From an uncultured Prevotella sp. (GTDB lineage: Bacteria; Bacteroidota; Bacteroidia; Bacteroidales; Bacteroidaceae): 64,000 nucleotides of DNA. Of this stretch, positions 52,362 to 61,500 are shown in pieces (positions within the stretch are counted from its first letter, which is position 1; the number at the start of each line of letters is the position of its first letter). The position numbers and the translations under genes were made by a program. Under the pieces are notes generated by a model. The model ran no database searches. It was not told the origin of the DNA and saw nothing but the letters and a program-made list of their open reading frames with translations. Location of the stretch: positions 17,847 through 81,846 of the forward strand of contig NZ_CAMJOS010000017.1 in assembly GCF_946407605.1 (NCBI RefSeq). Direction: 5' to 3'.

Positions 52362-53975
52362 ATGCGACACTCCCTTTACCTCATATTATTATGCGCAGTG
52401 CTGACCATTTTGGGTTGTACTGGGAAACAAGCTGATGCCGGCGAGGAGAAGATGACCGAGGCCCAATGGACGGCGCGGCACTATCATGAGTTGGGCATGG
52501 AGTATGACTTCCAGCGGCACCAGATGCGGATAGCTGAGCTGTACTATCGAAAATCCTATGAGATACTGAAAAATGACCCCTCGCAGGCATGGGATATCTA
52601 TGGCGACGCGGGCTACCGCTATGCCTGTATGCTTATTCAGCGGGGCGACATGGAGGGTGCGCTGACCGTCATTAATGAAATACTGAATAAATCGGAGGGC
52701 AATGACGATTTCCCCGGCTCACAAAAAGCTTTCCTATACTCTCTGATGGCACAGTGTCAGTTGCACCTGGCGATGCCTGAGGCCGCGAAACAGACCTTCG
52801 GCAAAGCCTATGAGCAGCAGCTGAACGTGTTGGGCGGCAAGGAGAAGGGCGATTTTAACCTGGCTATTCTATGCAACAACATTTTCTTGTCATTCTTCGA
52901 GATGGGAGAATACGAAGAGGCAGGGAAGTGGCTTGGCCACTACGAGGAGGAATTACGTGCCTGTGAGCGACTAGGCGTTGGCGACTCACTGATTATCCTA
53001 GAGCACAACGGACTGTTGGCGCTGTACAAGGCGCAATACCTGCTGGCTACGGGCCAGGCCAATGAAGCCGCCGCCGTTTTTGCCAACATACCGAGTGATC
53101 AGCTCGAAAACCCGTCGTGTATCGAGACAGCCACCGCCTATCTTATGGCCGCTGGCCGCTATGCCGAGGCCGCCGACATGTTTGACCGCCTTGATACCAC
53201 CTTCGCAGCCATTGACAGCTCTGCCTTCACCTTTGATGTCATCAGCGTGAGCCTTGCCCCACGCTATATGGCTAACCGCCGTTCCGGACGTGTTGCCGAG
53301 GCGCTGGCGTTGGCCGATAAGACGTTTGCCGCTATCGACTCTGCCCTGGCATGGCAGAAGCAGAACGATGCTGCCGAGCTGGCTGTCATCTACCAGACAC
53401 ACGAGAAGGATCTGGCCTTAGAGGAGTCAGAGGCTCGGGCCACCATCTATCACATCATACTTTTCAGCGCCGTCATCATCATCCTGCTCATCGCCTACCT
53501 GCTGCGCCGCGCCTATACCTACAACAAGGTGCTGACGGAGAAGAACCGCCGACTGCTGGCCGATATAGAACAGCGTGAGCAGGAACAGCAGCAGAGCATC
53601 GAACTGTTGAAAGCAAAACCGGAGGATGTGCTCACAGCCGAGCAGCAGCTCTTCCGTCGTATCTGCGACCTCATGGACTCGTCAGACCATATCTATACCG
53701 ATGCCGACCTCGACCGTAACCGCCTGGCCCAGCTCCTCGGCACCAACGAACACTACGTCACCGATGCCATCAGCACCTGTACTGATGGTAAGAGCGTCAA
53801 CGCCTTCCTCAACGAGTACCGTCTGCGCCATGCCGCCCACCTGCTGGCCACTACCGATGATTCTATAACGGTCATTGCTGAGCTCTGCGGTTTCTCTCGC
53901 AGTTCGTTCTTCCGCATCTTCAGCGATGCCTACGGCATGTCGCCCTCAGATTATCGTCGGGTAGCAAAGAAATAA
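52362..53975 (+). CDS. TPR-AraC transmembrane regulator
   Basis: The 537-residue protein starts with a lipoprotein-type signal (TILGCTGK, Cys19). TPR helices follow to about residue 360, then a membrane helix (IILFSAVIIILLIAYLL, near 367-383), a coiled coil (LLADIEQREQEQQQSIELL) and an AraC HTH (HVTDAISTC-type first helix region, then GFSRSSFFRIFSDAYGMSP). It probably senses an envelope signal through the TPR part and binds DNA on the cytosolic side, without phosphorylation. The HTH is almost the same as in the fused protein at 32767, so the two should recognise the same operator, most likely the GAGACT pairs. It lies directly upstream of promoter copy D. Confidence 0.88.
   Translation: MRHSLYLILLCAVLTILGCTGKQADAGEEKMTEAQWTARHYHELGMEYDFQRHQMRIAELYYRKSYEILKNDPSQAWDIYGDAGYRYACMLIQRGDMEGALTVINEILNKSEGNDDFPGSQKAFLYSLMAQCQLHLAMPEAAKQTFGKAYEQQLNVLGGKEKGDFNLAILCNNIFLSFFEMGEYEEAGKWLGHYEEELRACERLGVGDSLIILEHNGLLALYKAQYLLATGQANEAAAVFANIPSDQLENPSCIETATAYLMAAGRYAEAADMFDRLDTTFAAIDSSAFTFDVISVSLAPRYMANRRSGRVAEALALADKTFAAIDSALAWQKQNDAAELAVIYQTHEKDLALEESEARATIYHIILFSAVIIILLIAYLLRRAYTYNKVLTEKNRRLLADIEQREQEQQQSIELLKAKPEDVLTAEQQLFRRICDLMDSSDHIYTDADLDRNRLAQLLGTNEHYVTDAISTCTDGKSVNAFLNEYRLRHAAHLLATTDDSITVIAELCGFSRSSFFRIFSDAYGMSPSDYRRVAKK
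53617..53971 (+). repeat. Direct repeat: AraC HTH coding block, copy 2
   Basis: This is the counterpart of 34480-34835. The longest identical run begins at about cttccgtcgtatctgc and ends at gagtaccgtctgcgc, roughly 180 bases without a mismatch. The region encoding the residues just after it differs (HAAHLLATTDD here, YSTRLLATTKD there). Confidence 0.8.
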
Positions 53976-54005
53976 CAAAAACGCCCATTTCATCGAAATA
54001 GTTTT

Positions 54006-54036
54006 AGCCTGGCAATTTCTGCCAGGCTTACTTTTT
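54006..54036 (+). terminator. Intrinsic terminator (module copy D)
   Basis: The 9 bp stem AGCCTGGCA/TGCCAGGCT is the same as at 40307. It ends transcription of the TPR-AraC gene. Confidence 0.85.
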
Positions 54037-54044
54037 CACGTTTT

Positions 54045-54099
54045 GAGACTTTATTTTCCTACCGTGGGACTGTTGTTTCCTGGAAACAGCCTAATTTTG
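54045..54099 (+). promoter_or_regulatory. GAGACT operator-promoter, copy D
   Basis: GAGACT at 54045, GGGACT at 54066 and TAATTTTG at 54092-54099 show the same 21 bp and 26 bp spacing as copies A-C. The sequence is identical to copy B. Confidence 0.75.
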
Positions 54100-54124
54100 C
54101 ACACAAATAATGTGTGCGAAGCTT

Positions 54125-54307
54125 ATGGATATGACACTTATCTTCACAGTTGCGTTGGCCGCCGCCTTCATCGTGGTGGTGCTGGTGCTCGTGGCCATCA
54201 TCATATACCAGCGTTGGCGTATTGGCGACCAAAACGTTTTCATCGAGCGCTTCATCCGTCAGAACGAAGAGCAGCGTCAGAAGATGCGTAAAGCAGGAAT
54301 ACTATAA
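54125..54307 (+). CDS. 60-residue single-TM protein (copy 2)
   Basis: The protein and its DNA are identical to those at 40426: a single membrane helix and a basic/acidic tail ending in RKAGIL. The lack of even synonymous changes shows that the duplication is recent or is kept uniform by gene conversion. Here it precedes a C11 peptidase by 30 bp. The ATG at 54110 is an alternative start, disfavoured because it lies about 5 nt from the expected start of transcription. Confidence 0.7.
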   Translation: MDMTLIFTVALAAAFIVVVLVLVAIIIYQRWRIGDQNVFIERFIRQNEEQRQKMRKAGIL

Positions 54308-54337
54308 TAAATTATAACCATAAAAATATATATAACA

Positions 54338-56107
54338 ATGCGAAAGTATTTCTTTCTGATGTCAATGGCCATCATGATGCTGGGCTTCACCGCCTGCAGC
54401 GACAACGATGACACCCCGACGACGAATCCGACAGACCCCAAGGCCCTAGTGGGCACATGGGTAGGCGACCTCACGGGCAAGACTTTTTCCATTTGGAGCT
54501 ACGGAAAGGCGTGGAACGTGTGGATGTTCAATGCCGACGGCACGGGCGTGTGCGACACGTACTTCCTGGCGGGCGAGGAGCCTGTCGCCGTGCAGCACCA
54601 GCCATTCACCTACACTGCCGAGGACGGCAAACTGGTCACGGTGATGGACGACGGCTCTTGGGACTGGACGTATCAGGCCGTGGATGGCAAACTGACAATA
54701 GACTATGAGGGCGGCAGCACCATGACCTTCGACAAGGCCGATGCTGCCCAGGCCACCCAGTTCAACGAGTGGAGCAAGCGGAAACTGCTGTCGGTGCCCG
54801 GCCTTCAGGCACGCTATACCATCTTCGTCTATGGCAACTGCGGCGGCAAGATGGATGACATCATTGAGAAAGGCTTCTGGGAGTCGGTCAGGCCCTATCT
54901 GAAGGACTCGACCAAAGTGCGCGTGGCTGTCCTCTACAAGTACGGCCGGAACACCAGCAGTCAGATGACCGACGACGGCGATGTGGTGTGGTTCGAACTG
55001 AACAGCGAGACCGACCTTGACCGCTTGCACGAGGAGGGCATGAATGTGCTCGGTATGCACACCGAGGCCATCGCCACCAAGCTCTACGACCCCAACACCA
55101 TCCACCAGTTCATCGAGTTCAGCAGCCTGTTTTGTCCTGCCGAGGAATATATCTTCACCATCTGGGGCCACGGCAGCGGCTTTGCCCCGATGAACGACAT
55201 CCCGGACAAGTATCACGAAAATCCTGCTGCCACACGCGGCGTCATCGGCGACGAGTGGAACAACGATGAGCAATTAGATATGTACGAACTCACGCAGGCC
55301 ATCAAGGCCACAGGTCGCACCCCGTTCAAGGCCATCTTCTTCAACAACTGTCTGATGGGCAACATGGAGTCGCTCACCGAACTGCGCGACGTAGCCGAGT
55401 ACATTGCCTGCTCCGCCCACCTGCTCTCAGCCGATTACAGCGTGCTGCCCGCCTTCATCCGAGGTCTCATCGAGAAAGATGATGTGGAGGATGCCTTCGC
55501 TTACATGCTCAGCGACATCACCCCCGGATGGCAGAAGAGCTATAAAGATGATGAAAACCTATTCTATAACGGTGACTTTAAACTGCTGCGCACCAGCGAA
55601 CTGGACGGCATTATCGATGTCACACGCCGACTGGCCGACCGCCTTGTCGCCCTCTACCCGTCGCAGCAGGAGGCCATCGACCTCGCCACCAAGCAGGTTT
55701 ACCGCTTCTACACCGCCAACGACAACCCCGAGAAATGCTATGTCCATCCTTTCTTCGACCTCCAGGACTATGCTGACAAGCTGGCCGCCAACACGGGCGA
55801 TGCCGAACTGACAGCCATTGCCGCCGACCTGCGCATGGCCTTCGGCAAGGCCATCCTCCAGTACGCCGACGTCAACTGGAGCGTGCAGCACCTCGACCAC
55901 TACAGTCTCAGCGTCAGCCTCTACCATCAGAATGACTATAATTACGACTTCATTGGTGCTGGGAATGCCGTTAAGAGCAATATCGGCGAGGGCTACGAGC
56001 AGTGTACCTTCCACAAGCTGACCGGCTGGGGCAATTTCCTTCGCATCAACACCTGCCTGCCCTGGGGCAATCCTACCTGCGGTGGCGGCGGACCAATTCG
56101 AGAATAG
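54338..56107 (+). CDS. Clostripain-like C11 cysteine peptidase lipoprotein
   Basis: The 589-residue lipoprotein (lipobox GFTAC, then SDNDDTP) has a lipocalin-like beta domain (LVGTWVGDLTGKTF, residues about 33-140). A clostripain-family domain follows, with the catalytic His in FTIWGHGSGFAP near residue 276 and the Cys in FFNNCLMGNMESL near 336. C11 enzymes usually cut after Arg or Lys and mature by self-cleavage; a pro-peptide site is not obvious here. Its signal-peptide DNA is shared with the M13 gene at 40639. It is the protease of the second module copy. Confidence 0.9.
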   Translation: MRKYFFLMSMAIMMLGFTACSDNDDTPTTNPTDPKALVGTWVGDLTGKTFSIWSYGKAWNVWMFNADGTGVCDTYFLAGEEPVAVQHQPFTYTAEDGKLVTVMDDGSWDWTYQAVDGKLTIDYEGGSTMTFDKADAAQATQFNEWSKRKLLSVPGLQARYTIFVYGNCGGKMDDIIEKGFWESVRPYLKDSTKVRVAVLYKYGRNTSSQMTDDGDVVWFELNSETDLDRLHEEGMNVLGMHTEAIATKLYDPNTIHQFIEFSSLFCPAEEYIFTIWGHGSGFAPMNDIPDKYHENPAATRGVIGDEWNNDEQLDMYELTQAIKATGRTPFKAIFFNNCLMGNMESLTELRDVAEYIACSAHLLSADYSVLPAFIRGLIEKDDVEDAFAYMLSDITPGWQKSYKDDENLFYNGDFKLLRTSELDGIIDVTRRLADRLVALYPSQQEAIDLATKQVYRFYTANDNPEKCYVHPFFDLQDYADKLAANTGDAELTAIAADLRMAFGKAILQYADVNWSVQHLDHYSLSVSLYHQNDYNYDFIGAGNAVKSNIGEGYEQCTFHKLTGWGNFLRINTCLPWGNPTCGGGGPIRE

Positions 56108-56164
56108 ACTAAATATTAGTTCAATAAGAAACTCCATAATATAAACTAAAATTTAAAAACAACA

Positions 56165-56593
56165 ATGAAAAAGATTATGATGACCCATGCAGCCGGAAGA
56201 ACGGTGCTCACCTTCTTCTTTTGCTGCGCAATGATTTTAACCATTTTCACTTCGTGTAAAGATGATGAAAATGAAAGTATTAGCGACTACGCGGCATACG
56301 GTGTGAAAGTTTACACAGGATCTTCCATCAACAGTAACTGCGATGAAGTCGTAGAACAGATGAGAGATGCCCTGGACAAAAAAATGGAAGGGAAGATGAG
56401 TGGGAACGCGGGTGGCGATAAATGCATCTGCAAGCGTAATGACAACAATGCTATCAGTATCTGCGACGAGGCTTTCCAGAAAGCCAATCGCTCTGGTCGT
56501 TTCAGCATCGTGCTGCAGGTGACTCCCCTCGGTAATGGTGTTAATGGCTCAAATAACGAAACAACCGATTTAAAACTCTTTCAGAACTTGTAA
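56165..56593 (+). CDS. Small lipoprotein, hypothetical
   Basis: The 142-residue lipoprotein has lipobox IFTSC followed by KDDENES. The mature part contains a Gly-rich turn and a Cys pair in NAGGDKCICKRNDNN, with another Cys in NCDEVVEQM. I do not recognise the fold. Its signal region resembles that of the protein at 42713, and both genes come directly after a module protease, so they may be counterparts: inhibitors, pro-peptide-like partners or substrates are possibilities without direct evidence. Confidence 0.65.
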   Translation: MKKIMMTHAAGRTVLTFFFCCAMILTIFTSCKDDENESISDYAAYGVKVYTGSSINSNCDEVVEQMRDALDKKMEGKMSGNAGGDKCICKRNDNNAISICDEAFQKANRSGRFSIVLQVTPLGNGVNGSNNETTDLKLFQNL

Positions 56594-56622
56594 ACACATA
56601 AATAATCTATAATTAGTATCCT

Positions 56623-57195
56623 ATGAAGAAGTTATTTACGGCCGCAGTTGCCTTAATCTGCATCACAATGGTTGTCGTGTCTTTCACCGCATGCGGCGAC
56701 GACGATAATGAAACCAATGGATCCCCCGCTCAGACACGTACGCTGTCGGCAGCAGAAGTATGCTACATGGTCCACATGCCCAACAATGGCCGGAAAATCT
56801 GCGACTATATCGTCTCCTACATTGATGCCGACGGCCAGGAGAAAACTGGAATGCTGGCAGACACCGCATGGGTGAAGAAGATTACGGTCAAGAATTTTCC
56901 GTTCACCGCCACCATCAAGATGAACGTTCAGCGCAACGGAAATGAACTCACCGACAGCAGCTATAATTTCAAGGTCTATTACGCAGTTTACTCCATCACG
57001 AGCATCTTTTCCGACGGCACGAAGGAGGTGAACTACAAGGATCTAACGCCCTCGTACGATGGTCAAGCCTGCAAGGCAAATAAGGCAGAGGCGTATATCG
57101 CAGAGCGTCTGTCGGTGCCCGGCCACCTGAAAACGAAATCCATAGACCTCTCCACTAACGGCAAGGTCCTGTATTTCCAGAAGGGGAAGAACTAA
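56623..57195 (+). CDS. Lipoprotein, hypothetical
   Basis: The 190-residue lipoprotein has lipobox SFTAC followed by GDDDNETNG, a surface-export type acidic start. The body is beta-rich (ITVKNFPFTATIKMNVQR, YNFKVYYAVYSITSIF). No family is recognised. It lies 29 bp after the lipoprotein at 56165 and is the last gene of the promoter D transcript. The module string atcgcccatttcatcgg recurs right after its stop codon, without the terminator and promoter that follow it elsewhere. Confidence 0.7.
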   Translation: MKKLFTAAVALICITMVVVSFTACGDDDNETNGSPAQTRTLSAAEVCYMVHMPNNGRKICDYIVSYIDADGQEKTGMLADTAWVKKITVKNFPFTATIKMNVQRNGNELTDSSYNFKVYYAVYSITSIFSDGTKEVNYKDLTPSYDGQACKANKAEAYIAERLSVPGHLKTKSIDLSTNGKVLYFQKGKN

Positions 57196-57242
57196 GTCCT
57201 GCCCAAAATCGCCCATTTCATCGGTAAATTACTAATTACGAA

Positions 57243-58340
57243 TTAAAAATTCGCCGGTGTAGTGCCGGTGATTTGGCGGAAGGTGCGGTGGAAATACTCA
57301 CGGCTACTGAATCCGCAGTAGTTAGCCACCGTTTCCAACGACCAGTCGGAATGCTGCTTCAGTATCCGCTTGGCCTCCTCTATGCGCAGCGTCGTCACCA
57401 GTACTGCCAGCTTACCGTATTCCGACTGCCGTAGCCACTCCTGCAGCTGCCGTTGCGGAATGTCCATCTGGCGGGCCACGATGCGCAGCGTCAGGTTGTG
57501 CTCGCGGTAGTGACCAGCGGCAATCCAGCTGTCAAGTTTAGAATTTAGAACGGAGAATGTAGCGCTCGAGCTTTGCTCGCTTGCTACATTCTCCGTTCTA
57601 CACTCTTCAATGGCATCCGCTTCTTCCACCCTCGTGATATCCTCGCTGATGCCGTAGCTGTAAAGGCTGATGGTGCTATAGGCGATGGCGAAGAAATAGG
57701 CGATGGAGAACAATACCAGCGGGGCGCCCTCCATAAAGATGACCACCGGCACGAAGAAGGCCAGCACCGCCATGGTTTTCATGCTCCATCCCATCCATCC
57801 GAACAGGTCGCGGCGCGAGCGGTCGAAATATTCATCAACGGCCTGCTCCAGCCGTTTGTAGGCAAAAAACTGGTGTTTGAAGATATAGCTCTGCATCAGC
57901 AAGTATAGCATGCCGCCCGCATATTCCGCCATACGCAGCAGGGTAGACTCCTCGCTTAGGGGCACGCCGTCGAGCAATGCCGTACCTATCAATATGATGA
58001 CCGACAGGGCGCAGATGCCGCTGACCGTCAGCCATTCCCTCCTGACTACGTGTCCCTGTCGTTGTACGTAGAGTATGGCCATGCCGCAAAGCAGCGATGC
58101 CGGCGTGAAGAAGAGTAGGTTGCAGCATACGGCCTGGGTGACGCCCATCTGTCGGAATCCGAAGATATATTGCAGCAGAAACTGCACGGCGATGAGTCCT
58201 GTGCCGGCCGCCATCAGCCATCGTGCCCGGGTAAAACTGCTGCGATGGATGGTGCGGTGGGGTACGCATGCCATCAGCATCACCGACAATATCATCATTG
58301 TCAGCATACCACTAATCTGCATCTCTCCAATCGCAATCAT
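57243..58340 (-). CDS. Seven-TM AraC-family regulator
   Basis: The 365-residue protein has about seven membrane helices in residues 1-215 (MLTMMILSVMLMA..., LLCGMAILYV, VLAFFVPVVIF), a short linker and a C-terminal AraC HTH (LTLRIVARQMDIPQRQLQEW, then SLETVANYCGFSSREYFHRT). It is a one-component membrane regulator, different in layout from the TPR-AraC proteins. The frame is open back to 58457, but the -7 box at 58353-58346 leaves only ATG 58340 (nearly leaderless) or ATG 58322 as likely starts. It diverges from the BspA-like gene, which it probably controls. The linker coding region contains an 18 bp palindrome at 57546-57600. Confidence 0.85.
   Translation of the reverse strand: MIAIGEMQISGMLTMMILSVMLMACVPHRTIHRSSFTRARWLMAAGTGLIAVQFLLQYIFGFRQMGVTQAVCCNLLFFTPASLLCGMAILYVQRQGHVVRREWLTVSGICALSVIILIGTALLDGVPLSEESTLLRMAEYAGGMLYLLMQSYIFKHQFFAYKRLEQAVDEYFDRSRRDLFGWMGWSMKTMAVLAFFVPVVIFMEGAPLVLFSIAYFFAIAYSTISLYSYGISEDITRVEEADAIEECRTENVASEQSSSATFSVLNSKLDSWIAAGHYREHNLTLRIVARQMDIPQRQLQEWLRQSEYGKLAVLVTTLRIEEAKRILKQHSDWSLETVANYCGFSSREYFHRTFRQITGTTPANF
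57546..57600. repeat. Perfect palindrome inside the AraC gene
   Basis: Arms 57546-57563 and 57583-57600 (tagaacggagaatgtagc and its exact complement) enclose a 19-base loop that itself contains GAGC/GCTC. The 55 bp element is read in frame as the linker between the membrane part and the HTH (RTENVASEQSSSATFSVLN). It looks like a palindromic element inserted into a tolerant site of a coding sequence. Confidence 0.8.
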
Positions 58341-58345
58341 GCGTG

Positions 58346-58353
58346 CAAAGTTA
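58346..58353 (-). promoter_or_regulatory. -7 element of the 7TM-AraC gene
   Basis: On the minus strand TAACTTTG lies immediately upstream of ATG 58340, with TTTC 20 bp further upstream as a weak -33. Transcription from here starts at or just before the ATG. Confidence 0.55.
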
Positions 58354-58476
58354 CGAATAAACGAGCGAAATACGAAAGGAAAACTTGTTTTTCTTTTTAT
58401 TTCCGAGTGAAAGGTAACTCGGCGAAGCCAAGTTACACAAAAAATGTTAAATAGCAAAGAAACTGTGAAAAAATCG

Positions 58477-58560
58477 CGTTTTTTTCACACCTATGCCCCG
58501 TTTTTTTCACACCAAGTGCGTTTTTTTCACACCTTATTTTAAAAATAATGTGTAATTTTG
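58477..58560 (+). promoter_or_regulatory. Operator repeats and promoter of the BspA-like gene
   Basis: CGTTTTTTTCACACC occurs three times, at 58477, 58499 and 58519, with spacings of 22 and 20 bp. TAATTTTG follows at 58553-58560. Direct repeats about two helix turns apart suit AraC-type binding, and the 7TM-AraC gene lies divergently next door. A reverse copy of the core (GTGAAAAAA) lies at about 58465-58473. Confidence 0.7.
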
Positions 58561-58591
58561 CGGCCAAAATCAACAAACCAATTAAAAATTT

Positions 58592-61500
58592 ATGACCAGT
58601 TTAATCATCGACATCCAGTCAATGCCCCTGTGGTTTTCCATCCCACTCGGCATCGTCTATCTGGCAGCGCTTGCCTATTTCATTTACACCCTCTGGCACT
58701 ACCGCCGCAAGAACAACATCATCCTGCTGCTGTTTACCATTGCATCGCTGGCGTCGGGGCAAAGTGCGTGGGCCGCAGAAAAGACCGTGACCTACACCCT
58801 CGACGGCACCTGGGGGGAAAACTACGTAGTCAACTTAACCGCCACCGCCTCTGGCGACGCCACCGGCACTTACGGCACCTCGTGGAACTTCCAAACCGAC
58901 TTCACCGCCAGCGTCACCCTCGCCAACGGCATCAAGCTCAGCTTCGGCTCCAACAAGTCCGGCAACGCCATGGCCTGGCAAGACGACTGCTTGCGGATAG
59001 AGTCGCTGGCCGGCACCACCAACGGTGCCTACGTCTCGCTGAGCCACGACGGGTATTACATCTACCACATCACCCTGAAGGACTACAACGACAACCTCAT
59101 CACGGAGGCCTGGACGACGGAAAAGAGCTACACCTACCGCGCCTCCTTCATCCGACTGAAGACCATCGTCGTGGAGTACGACAACTACATCCCCTTCACC
59201 GGTGCCGTCATCACGGGTATCAACAATGTGTACGCCGTGAGTACCGAGGCCGTCGCCCCCGCGCCCACCGTCACCTGGCACGGCACGACGCTCACCAAGG
59301 GAACGCACTACACCCTATCCTACCAGAACAACGAGGCACCTGGAACCGCCACCATCACCGTCACCAGCAAGGGCATCTTTTACAAGGGCGCCAGCATCAG
59401 CAAGAACTACACCCTGCGCTGGGCCCAGTACACCGTGCGCTTCCATAAGAACGACGGCGGCAACCCCGATGCCACCACCGACCAGAGCTTCACCTACACC
59501 GAGCAGAAAGCCCTCACCGCCAACGCCTTCACCCGCGAGGACTACCTATTCGAGGGCTGGAACACCCAGGCCGACGGCAATGGCACGGCCTACACCGACG
59601 GCCAGAGCGTCCAGAACCTCAGTGCCACCGACGGCGCCGTCGTCCACCTCTACGCCCAGTGGCGGCAGGGAGGCGGCTCCTGCGGCGACAATGCCCATTG
59701 GAGCTACGATGACAACGGCACGCTCAGCATCACCGGCACGGGCGGCACATCCGATTTCTCTGTGGGCAACCGCCCCTGGGAGCAATATAAGGACGCCATC
59801 ACCACCCTCTACATCGGCGACGGCATCACCTATATCGGTGAAGATGCTTTTACCACATGCCGCAACCTCGCCACCATCACCGGCGGCAACGACCTTACCG
59901 ATGTCAAAGCATTAGCCTTCAAAAACACACCATGGTACAACGCCGCCATATCAAAAACCACCGCAGTTACCTATCTCGGCCACGTTGCATACTGTGGCAC
60001 GAACGTCACGAAAAGCAATGTTACCATTCAAGAAGGCACTGTCCGCATTGCCAAATATGCCTTTGTCATGAATCCGCACATCGACTACGTCACCATCCCC
60101 GCTACCGTGACCAGCATCGACGACTTTGCCTTCTACGATTGTATCGGCCTCTGGGAAGTGAATGTCCTCGGCTCTACGCCGCCTACGCTCGGCGACAATG
60201 TTTTTTACCTCAATAGCTCCCACTCCCGCACCTTCAATGTGCGCAGCGCCGACTATAAGACTGCCGACGGCTGGGCAGACATATTTAATAATACGGGCGA
60301 ATACCAGGACTACGACAACTTCCAGATACGCGTCGTCAGCACCCTCGCCCTGCCCGACGGCGTGAATGCCAGCGCAGACGACGCCGAAAAAGTCACCATC
60401 GACGGCACCGACTACTACGCCGAGAATGCCGAGATTACCCTCAGCGGCCTTGGCGCAGAGCACACCACTGGCGACATTACCTACCGTAGCCGCGCCACAA
60501 TCAACTACGACAACGTCGACGCCAATGCCGGTGGCCAGGCTACCTTTACGATGCCCGCTGCCGACGCCACCGTCACCGTTGCCGACTTCCCCTATGCCGT
60601 TAAGTATATCGACGAGGACGGCACCAAGCAGACCTGCGAACACCCCACCGTAATTGAGAGCAGCAACAACAGTCAGACCCTCAATAACAGCAATGGGTGG
60701 TATGTCGTTCTCCCAGGCGAGGTCACCATCAGTGGCCAGCTCTATTTCGAAAACAGTGACGCCTACCTCATCCTCTGCGACGGGGCCACTCTTACCGTGA
60801 GCGACAATTTTAATGCCATCCAAGCCAAAGATATAACTATCTATGGCCAGACCCAAGGCAGCGGCACCGTCAATGCTATTGGCGACTTATGTGGTATCGA
60901 TGCCCATGATATCAACATCAACGGCGGCACCGTCAATGCCACCAGCGGCGCCTACGGCATCAAAGCCGAAATCCTCAACATCAACGGCGGCATCATCAAT
61001 GCCACAGGTAACATATACGGCATCAATGCCGGCAGAATTATTCTCGGCTGGACCAACCCCACCGACCACATCTACGCTAATAGCTACTATGTCAGCGGCA
61101 CCATCAACGTGAATTTCGGCCAGACGTTCTGGAACGGTACGGAGATTTTGAGTGGCATGCTCTATTATTACAACGGTGACGAACCCACCGGCGACCTCAC
61201 GAAACTGAACGGTAAGACGCTCGAACCCTGCAACACCATCCCCTTCATCATCGACGGCACCGCCATCCTCCTCGACGATGACAGCGCCCAGCCCGACGGT
61301 TATAAGAACGCCGACCGCATTGCAGCCCTCGCCGACGGCCAGCCCCACGACATCATGCTCCTGGGCCGCACCCTCTACCGCGACGGCGACTGGAACACCC
61401 TGTGCCTGCCATTCACGGTCGACGGCCATAATAACTCCGCAAACAAACTGTTCTACAATGCTGCTATCATGAAGTTCGACTACAGTTATTGGTACGACAC

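Larger units (their letters stand above)
53971..54416 (+). repeat. Promoter / small TM gene module, copy 2
   Basis: This is the second copy of 40270-40717, identical over 53982-54325. Here it follows the intact TPR-AraC gene rather than a VanZ remnant, and leads into the C11 peptidase. The similarity ends inside the signal peptide of that gene. Confidence 0.9.

Noticed and set aside
58558..59448. 296-codon frame overlapping the BspA-like gene
   Set aside because: It is very rich in His and Arg and runs in another frame of a repeat-rich GC-biased gene; no domain or start context supports it.
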